In this document: in pieces, positions 59,521 to 64,000 of the stretch
Layout of the letters: each line of letters starts with the position of its first letter
How positions within the stretch are numbered: the first letter of the stretch is position 1
Assembly (NCBI RefSeq): GCF_000719345.1
Contig: NZ_JOFX01000005.1
Coordinates: 248,001 to 312,000, forward strand
From: Streptomyces sp. NRRL F-2664
GTDB taxonomy: Bacteria > Actinomycetota > Actinomycetes > Streptomycetales > Streptomycetaceae
DNA length: 64,000 nucleotides
Direction of reading: 5' to 3'
Position numbers and translations under genes: made by a program
The notes under the pieces: model-generated
Told to the model about the DNA's origin: nothing
What the model saw: the letters and a program-made list of their open reading frames with translations, nothing else
Database searches by the model: none

Positions 59521-61518
59521 TCACGGGGTCGTCCCCAGCGCGAGCCGCGGCACGTCGGTCCGTTCGATCCCGAAGACCTGTGCGTACAGCGACAGTTCCG
59601 CCTCCAGCGCTCTGATCATCGTGTCGGCGCGGCGGAAGCCGTGGCCCTCGCCTTCGAAGGCCAGGTAGGCGTGCGGGACCGGCCGGCCCCGCATGGCGGC
59701 CAGCAGCCGCTCCGCCTGCGCCGGCGGGCAGACCGGATCATCCAGCCCCTGGAGCAGGAGGAACGGCGCCGTGATCCGGTCGGCCCGGGCCACCGGGGAA
59801 CGCTCGCGGCACAGGACGGCGAGGGTCTGCGGCGGCCCCGCCAGGCCGTCGATGTAGCGCGACTCCAGGTCGTGGGTCTCCTCCGCGAAACCCCGCAGGT
59901 CGAGTACCGGGTAGATGATCGCCGCGCACGCGTACACGTCGGTCGCGGCCAACGAGGCCGCCGCCGTCCAGCCGCCGGCGCTGCCGCCGCGGATGGCGAG
60001 CCGGGCGCCGTCGGCGGTACCCTCGGCCGCCAGCGCGCGGGCCACCGCGGCGCAGTCCTCCACGTCCACCACGCCCCACTGCTCGCGCAGCCGCTCCCGG
60101 TAGGCGCGGCCGTAGCCGGTGGAGCCGCCGTAGTTCACCTCGACCACGCCGATCCCCCGCGAGGTGAAGTAGGCGATGTGCAGGTCGAGCACGGGTGGCA
60201 CGTGGTCGGTGGGCCCGCCGTGCGCCCACACCACGTACGGGGGCAGTTCGTCGGCGGGTGCCCGGCAGGCCGGGTGGTGGGGCGGGTAGACGTGCGCGTG
60301 GATCTGCCGGTCGTCCGGGCCGAGGAAGGTGCGGCTCTGCGGCTCCGGGTAGTAGGCCGGGTCCACCGGGTCCGCACCCTGCGCGCCGACGACCCTGGCG
60401 TGTCCGCCGGCGGTGTCCAGCTCCACCACCTCGTAGGCACTGCGCGGGCTGGCGGCGACGCCGTAGACCCGGCTGCCGTGCACGGCGAGGGTCGGCTGCC
60501 ATGCCGTCCACGGCCCCGCCGCGTCCACCAGGTCGCCGCTCTCGGGGTCCAGCACGCCGAGCACCGAGGAGCCCTGGCCGTGCAGGACGGCGACGAGCCC
60601 GTCGGGGAGCGGGGCGATCCAGCGCAGTCCGGGCTTCCACAGCGCTCCCCCGAACTCCTCCTCCCGCAGGCACAGGTTGACCGCCCACCCGGTGTCCGGG
60701 TCCACCCGGTACGGGTTCCACCAGCCGCCGCGGTCACTGACCGCGAGGAGGGTTCCGTCGGGAGTCCATTCCACCTGGGCGACGGACTCCTCGGGGCCGC
60801 CGAAGACGGTCCGCGCCCCGGCCAGCTCCCCGCCGGCGGTGACCTCGGCCACCTGCAGCTCGGTGCCGTCCCACGGCATCCGGGGGTGGTCCCAGACCAG
60901 CCAGGCCGCCCGCCCGCCGTCCGGGGCGAGCCTCGGGCCGGTGGTGAAGCGGTGCCGGCCGTCCGTCAGCTCCCGTACGGCCGACCGGTCCGCGGCGGCG
61001 GACCCGTCCAGCGGTACGGCGGCCAGGACCCGGCGGACATCGGTCGGCGCGGGCCCGGTGAACTCCTCCAGCACGCACCACACCTCACCGCCGCGCAGCA
61101 CCGGATCGGCCCAGCGCAGCCCGCCCCCGGTCGCGGAGACGGGCGTGAGGGGCCGCGGGGCGGGGGCTCCCGGCGCGTCCGGCTCGTACGCGTACAGCCG
61201 CTGGTCGGTGAAGTGGACGAAGACCAGCAGGGGTCCGCCGCTCGCCCGCTCGGTGCCCGTCCACGGCAGGCCGCCGTACTCGGTGAGCCGGCTGCGTACG
61301 TTCCACGGCGCGGGCAGCTCACTGACCTCGCTGCCGGTGCCGGCGGGGCGGCGGCGCACGAGGGTGCGCCGGCCCTCCTCCTGCGGCCGGGGCTCGGTCC
61401 ACCACACCTCCGCGCCGACGGTGCCGACGTACTCGGGCCGCCCGTCGTGCGCGGCCGCGAGGCCGGCGTCGATGGGCGAGGGCCAGCTCCCGTACGGACA
61501 GGACTGCGTCGCGGACAT
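59521..61518 (-). CDS. S9-family prolyl-oligopeptidase-like serine peptidase
   Basis: 665 aa from ATG 61518 (a GTG one codon earlier is possible). An N-terminal beta-propeller (residues about 70-400) precedes an alpha/beta-hydrolase domain: HGGPTDH, Ser about 514 in GGSAGGW, Asp in QGLDDPVCPP and His in GEGHGF. Cleaves short peptides, commonly acyl- or dipeptidyl-type. Last gene of a three-gene peptide-catabolism operon; 13-nt gap to the M20 gene. Confidence 0.93.
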   Translation of the reverse strand: MSATQSCPYGSWPSPIDAGLAAAHDGRPEYVGTVGAEVWWTEPRPQEEGRRTLVRRRPAGTGSEVSELPAPWNVRSRLTEYGGLPWTGTERASGGPLLVFVHFTDQRLYAYEPDAPGAPAPRPLTPVSATGGGLRWADPVLRGGEVWCVLEEFTGPAPTDVRRVLAAVPLDGSAAADRSAVRELTDGRHRFTTGPRLAPDGGRAAWLVWDHPRMPWDGTELQVAEVTAGGELAGARTVFGGPEESVAQVEWTPDGTLLAVSDRGGWWNPYRVDPDTGWAVNLCLREEEFGGALWKPGLRWIAPLPDGLVAVLHGQGSSVLGVLDPESGDLVDAAGPWTAWQPTLAVHGSRVYGVAASPRSAYEVVELDTAGGHARVVGAQGADPVDPAYYPEPQSRTFLGPDDRQIHAHVYPPHHPACRAPADELPPYVVWAHGGPTDHVPPVLDLHIAYFTSRGIGVVEVNYGGSTGYGRAYRERLREQWGVVDVEDCAAVARALAAEGTADGARLAIRGGSAGGWTAAASLAATDVYACAAIIYPVLDLRGFAEETHDLESRYIDGLAGPPQTLAVLCRERSPVARADRITAPFLLLQGLDDPVCPPAQAERLLAAMRGRPVPHAYLAFEGEGHGFRRADTMIRALEAELSLYAQVFGIERTDVPRLALGTTP

Positions 61519-61531
61519 CACCGGGCCCCGC

Positions 61532-62917
61532 TCACAGGGACCGCAGGGCGCGGTCGAGGACGCGGACGCCGAAGTGGAGGGCTTCGACGGGGACCCGCTC
61601 GTCCACGCCGTGGAAGAGCGACCAGTAGTCGAAGCCGGGTGGCAGCTTCAGCGGGGAGTAGCCGTAGCCGGTGATGCCGAGCCGGGAGAACTGCTTGGCG
61701 TCGGTGCCGCCGGCCATGCAGAAGGGCACCACGTGCCCGTCCGGGTCGAAGCGCTCGACGGACTCGCGCAGGACGGCGTACGTGCGCCCGTCGACGGGCG
61801 CTTCGAGGGCGACCTCCCGGTGGTGGAACTCCCAGGTGACGTCGGGGCCGGTGAGCGCGTCGAGGGTGGCGACGAACTCGGCCTCGCCGCCGGGCAGCAT
61901 GCGGCCGTCGACGAACGCGGTGGCCTGGCCGGGGACCACGTTCAGCTTGTAACCGGCGCTGAGCATGGTCGGGTTGGCGCTGTTGCGGACGGTCGCCTCG
62001 ACGAGTGCGGCCGCCGGTCCCAGCTTGCCGAGGAGCGAGTCGACGTCGAAGCCTGGCCGCCGCGGGTCGACCGACAGGCCCTGGAGGGCGGCGAGTTCGG
62101 TGAGGCAGGCGGTGACGGTGTCGGTGAGCCGCACCGGCCACTCGTACGCCCCGATCCGGGCGACCGCGGCGGCGAGCCGGCTGACGGCGTTGGCCCTGTT
62201 GGGCTTCGAACCGTGGCCGGTGGTGCCGCGGGCGGTCAACTTCAGCCAGGCGGTGCCGCGTTCCCCGGCGGCGATCGGGTAGAGGGTCCGGCCGGGGCCG
62301 GTGTGGACGGTGAAGGCGCCCGACTCGCCGATGCCCTCCGTGCAGCCCTCGAAGAGTTCCGGGTGGTGGTCGGCGAGGAAACCGGAGCCGTCGACGGCGC
62401 TGTCCTCCTCGTCGGCGGTGTACGCGATCACGATGTCGCGGCGCGGGCGCACGCCCGCACGCGCCCAGGCCCGTACGACGGCCAGCACCATCGCGTCCAT
62501 GTTCTTCATGTCGACGGCGCCACGGCCCCAGACCACACCGTCGCGGACCTCGCCGGAGAAGGGGTCCACGCTCCAGTCGGCGGCTTCGGCGGGCACCACG
62601 TCGAGGTGGCCGTGGACGAGGAGGGCGTCGGCGGACGGGTCGGCGCCCGCGATCCGGGCGACCACGTTGGTGCGGCCCGGGGTGCGCTCCAGCAGGAGCG
62701 GCTCCAGCCCGGCGGCGGCGAGCCGTTCGGCGACGTACTCGGCGGCGGGCCGCTCGCGGCAGTCGCCGCCGCCCCGGTTGGTGGTGTCGATCCGGATGAG
62801 GTCCGAGGTGAAGCCGACGGCCTCGTCGAGGGCCACCGCGTCGACCGCGTCCACACGGTCCATGGTGTCGCCGGCCCCGACGGGAGCCCCGGTGTCGATT
62901 GCGCGCATGTCAGCCAT
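61532..62917 (-). CDS. M20-family metallopeptidase
   Basis: 461 aa. Di-zinc site of the M20/M25/M40 clan: HGHLDVVP (His104-Leu-Asp106), GRGAVDMKN (bridging Asp), YTADEEDSAVDGS (Glu pair) and a C-terminal FHGVDERVP His. Dimerisation domain in the middle (GTTGHGSKPNRANAVSRLA). Acts as an aminopeptidase/dipeptidase or acylase. Its start overlaps the DppA stop by 8 nt, so the genes are co-translated. Confidence 0.94.
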   Translation of the reverse strand: MADMRAIDTGAPVGAGDTMDRVDAVDAVALDEAVGFTSDLIRIDTTNRGGGDCRERPAAEYVAERLAAAGLEPLLLERTPGRTNVVARIAGADPSADALLVHGHLDVVPAEAADWSVDPFSGEVRDGVVWGRGAVDMKNMDAMVLAVVRAWARAGVRPRRDIVIAYTADEEDSAVDGSGFLADHHPELFEGCTEGIGESGAFTVHTGPGRTLYPIAAGERGTAWLKLTARGTTGHGSKPNRANAVSRLAAAVARIGAYEWPVRLTDTVTACLTELAALQGLSVDPRRPGFDVDSLLGKLGPAAALVEATVRNSANPTMLSAGYKLNVVPGQATAFVDGRMLPGGEAEFVATLDALTGPDVTWEFHHREVALEAPVDGRTYAVLRESVERFDPDGHVVPFCMAGGTDAKQFSRLGITGYGYSPLKLPPGFDYWSLFHGVDERVPVEALHFGVRVLDRALRSL

Positions 62918-63743
62918 ACTGCTCCTCCACGGCCGCCGAGACGACCGTCGTGACCGCCTTGAAGGCGCGGATCCCCTCGTACATCGTCTCGCTGGTGTAC
63001 GCGACCCTGCGCTCCCCGCTGCGCTGCACGCCCGGGACCACGGTGGCGGACAGGGCGAGGTGCTCGGCGTCGAACTCCAACTCCACGGTGTACGGGCCTG
63101 CGGGCACCGGTTCGCGCCGGACGGCGAGGGCGGTGGCCTCCTTGGCCGCGGCCCGGATGTCGGCGGCGGTGCGGGCGGGGGTGCGGCAGACGGCGGCGTA
63201 GCGCGAGACGTGGTCCTTGACGGCGACGGTCACCGCCTGCGGGGCGTAGCCGGCGGCGTCCACGCAGGTCAGGTCGTCGCCCGTGACCAGGATGACGGGG
63301 ACTCCGTACTCGGCGACGACGTGGGCGTTGAGCAGCCCCTCGCTCGCGCGGATTCCGTTGAGCCATACCCCGGTGATGGAGTTGGCGAGGTAGGTGTGGG
63401 CGAGCACGCCTTCGGAGCCGGCGCCGGTGTGGTAGCCGACGAAGGCGATGCCGTCGACGTCGCCGCGCTGGACGCCCTCGACCATGGAGAGGGACTTGTG
63501 GCGGCCGGTGAGCATCTCCGCGCGGGCGTCGAGCCGCTCCAGCAGCAGGTTGCGCATGGTCCAGTGGGCCTCGTTGATGACGACCCGGTCGGCGCCGCCG
63601 TCGTAGAAGCCGAGGACGGCGGCGTTGACGTCGGAGGTGAACATCGCCCGGCAGCGTTCCCACTGGGGCGTGCCGGGCAGCACGTCGGCCGGCCAGGTGA
63701 CGCCGGTGGCGCCTTCCATGTCGGCGGAGATGAGGATCTTCAT
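62910..63743 (-). CDS. dppA: M55-family D-aminopeptidase (DppA-like)
   Basis: 277 aa. Metal ligands of the B. subtilis DppA family align: Asp8 and Glu10 (SADMEGATGV), His60 (INEAHWT), His105 (GYHTGAGS), Glu135 (IRASEG), with catalytic-type His116. Hydrolyses D-Ala-D-Ala or other D-amino-acid peptides and forms pentamer pairs. First gene of an operon with M20 and S9 peptidases, so the unit probably degrades imported (perhaps D-amino-acid-containing) peptides. No Dpp-type transporter in the window. Confidence 0.93.
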   Translation of the reverse strand: MKILISADMEGATGVTWPADVLPGTPQWERCRAMFTSDVNAAVLGFYDGGADRVVINEAHWTMRNLLLERLDARAEMLTGRHKSLSMVEGVQRGDVDGIAFVGYHTGAGSEGVLAHTYLANSITGVWLNGIRASEGLLNAHVVAEYGVPVILVTGDDLTCVDAAGYAPQAVTVAVKDHVSRYAAVCRTPARTAADIRAAAKEATALAVRREPVPAGPYTVELEFDAEHLALSATVVPGVQRSGERRVAYTSETMYEGIRAFKAVTTVVSAAVEEQYG

Positions 63744-63898
63744 CGGGCCCCCGGGCGGTCGGTTGCGACGCGGTCGCGCGCGACGCGGGCGGCACGCACT
63801 GCGCCCACCCTAAGGGCTGCCGCCCCGTCGGAGGCGGATCAGCGCGCGGCGGGGCCGGGGCGGAAAATCCACCCGAACCGGTGAGACGGCCGAAGCCC

Positions 63899-63922
63899 GC
63901 CCGGGCCCGCCGGGGCCCGGGC
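63899..63922 (-). terminator. GC-rich hairpin after the truncated terminal gene
   Basis: GCCCGGGCCC pairs with GGGCCCGGGC around GCCG, 12 nt past the stop codon of the gene running off the right edge. Confidence 0.75.
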
Positions 63923-63933
63923 AACGGCCTTGC

Positions 63934-64000
63934 TCAGGAGGTGCCTTCGACCTCGGCGGCCAGGTTGGCGAGCAGGGTGTCGTAGATCCGGCCGAGGCCC
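63934..64000 (-). CDS. C-terminal end of an unidentified gene (window edge)
   Basis: On the minus strand the last 21 codons read GLGRIYDTLLANLAAEVEG-TS then TGA. The amphipathic helix ending is unspecific; I do not recognise it. A terminator hairpin follows. The 63744-63898 gap to dppA has no gene and should contain the dppA promoter. Confidence 0.6.
   Translation of the reverse strand, partial: GLGRIYDTLLANLAAEVEGTS

Overview
The window is a stretch of high-GC (about 70-73%) actinobacterial chromosome, almost certainly Streptomyces. Codon third positions are nearly all G or C, GTG starts are frequent, and one TTA codon occurs. Lineage markers are an HrdB-type sigma gene with a sigma-R-like promoter, a MAB_1171c-type membrane protein, an FdhD/ferredoxin pair, leaderless genes and tRNA-Leu(GAG). 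There is no prophage, transposase, CRISPR array or biosynthetic gene cluster. I count about 49 protein genes or gene fragments, one tRNA, one riboswitch and many strong hairpins.

Region 1 (1-6.3 kb): a truncated XRE regulator diverges from a three-gene cassette: an HTH regulator, a HELWH metallopeptidase carrying a TTA codon, and a polytopic membrane protein. A roughly 105-bp element with GTCTAGG/CCTAGAC ends forms the stop codons of both the membrane gene and the convergent, apparently shortened DUF4239 gene. A proline-rich membrane-anchored protein and metG follow.

Region 2 (6.7-16.1 kb): a sigma-70-like factor overlaps an IclR-like regulator; then a large LuxR (LAL) regulator, a haloperoxidase-like hydrolase, Dps, a serine hydrolase and a secreted alpha/beta hydrolase.

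Region 3 (16.3-35.5 kb): tRNA-Leu, LtrA, a FabH-like ketosynthase, fdhD, a small ferredoxin, an SBF transporter with divergent LysR, and an acyl-CoA synthetase followed by a branched-chain-amino-acid-type ABC system in which both permeases and one ATPase are fused in one protein. The ABC promoter overlaps one of two tandem TGACG-N3-CGTCA dyads. Next come an aldo-keto reductase, a ricin-fold protein, a methyltransferase, pterin dehydratase, a Tat-exported FAD amine-oxidase-like enzyme and an XRE/MmyB regulator.

Region 4 (35.5-46.9 kb): a regulator carrying two copies of the domain found once in the region 1 HTH protein, an FAD monooxygenase, folD preceded by a ZTP (pfl) riboswitch, a methyltransferase, and an hrdB-like sigma gene that lacks about 85 nt in region 2 and is therefore frameshifted. 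Then a MoxR/VWA-metallopeptidase pair and an amino-acid permease.

Region 5 (47-64 kb): a holin-like/phosphodiesterase fusion, two metallo-beta-lactamase-fold hydrolases, a DedA protein, an aminotransferase-fold protein with no lysine at all, a methyltransferase, a DUF5107/TPR protein, an arginase-fold protein with altered metal ligands, acetyltransferases, and a peptide-catabolism operon (M55 D-aminopeptidase, M20 peptidase, S9 peptidase).

The best candidates for follow-up are the regulator-peptidase-membrane cassette with its dispersed tandem-domain homologue, the broken hrdB-like gene, the lysine-free aminotransferase fold, and the stop-codon-donating 105-bp element.
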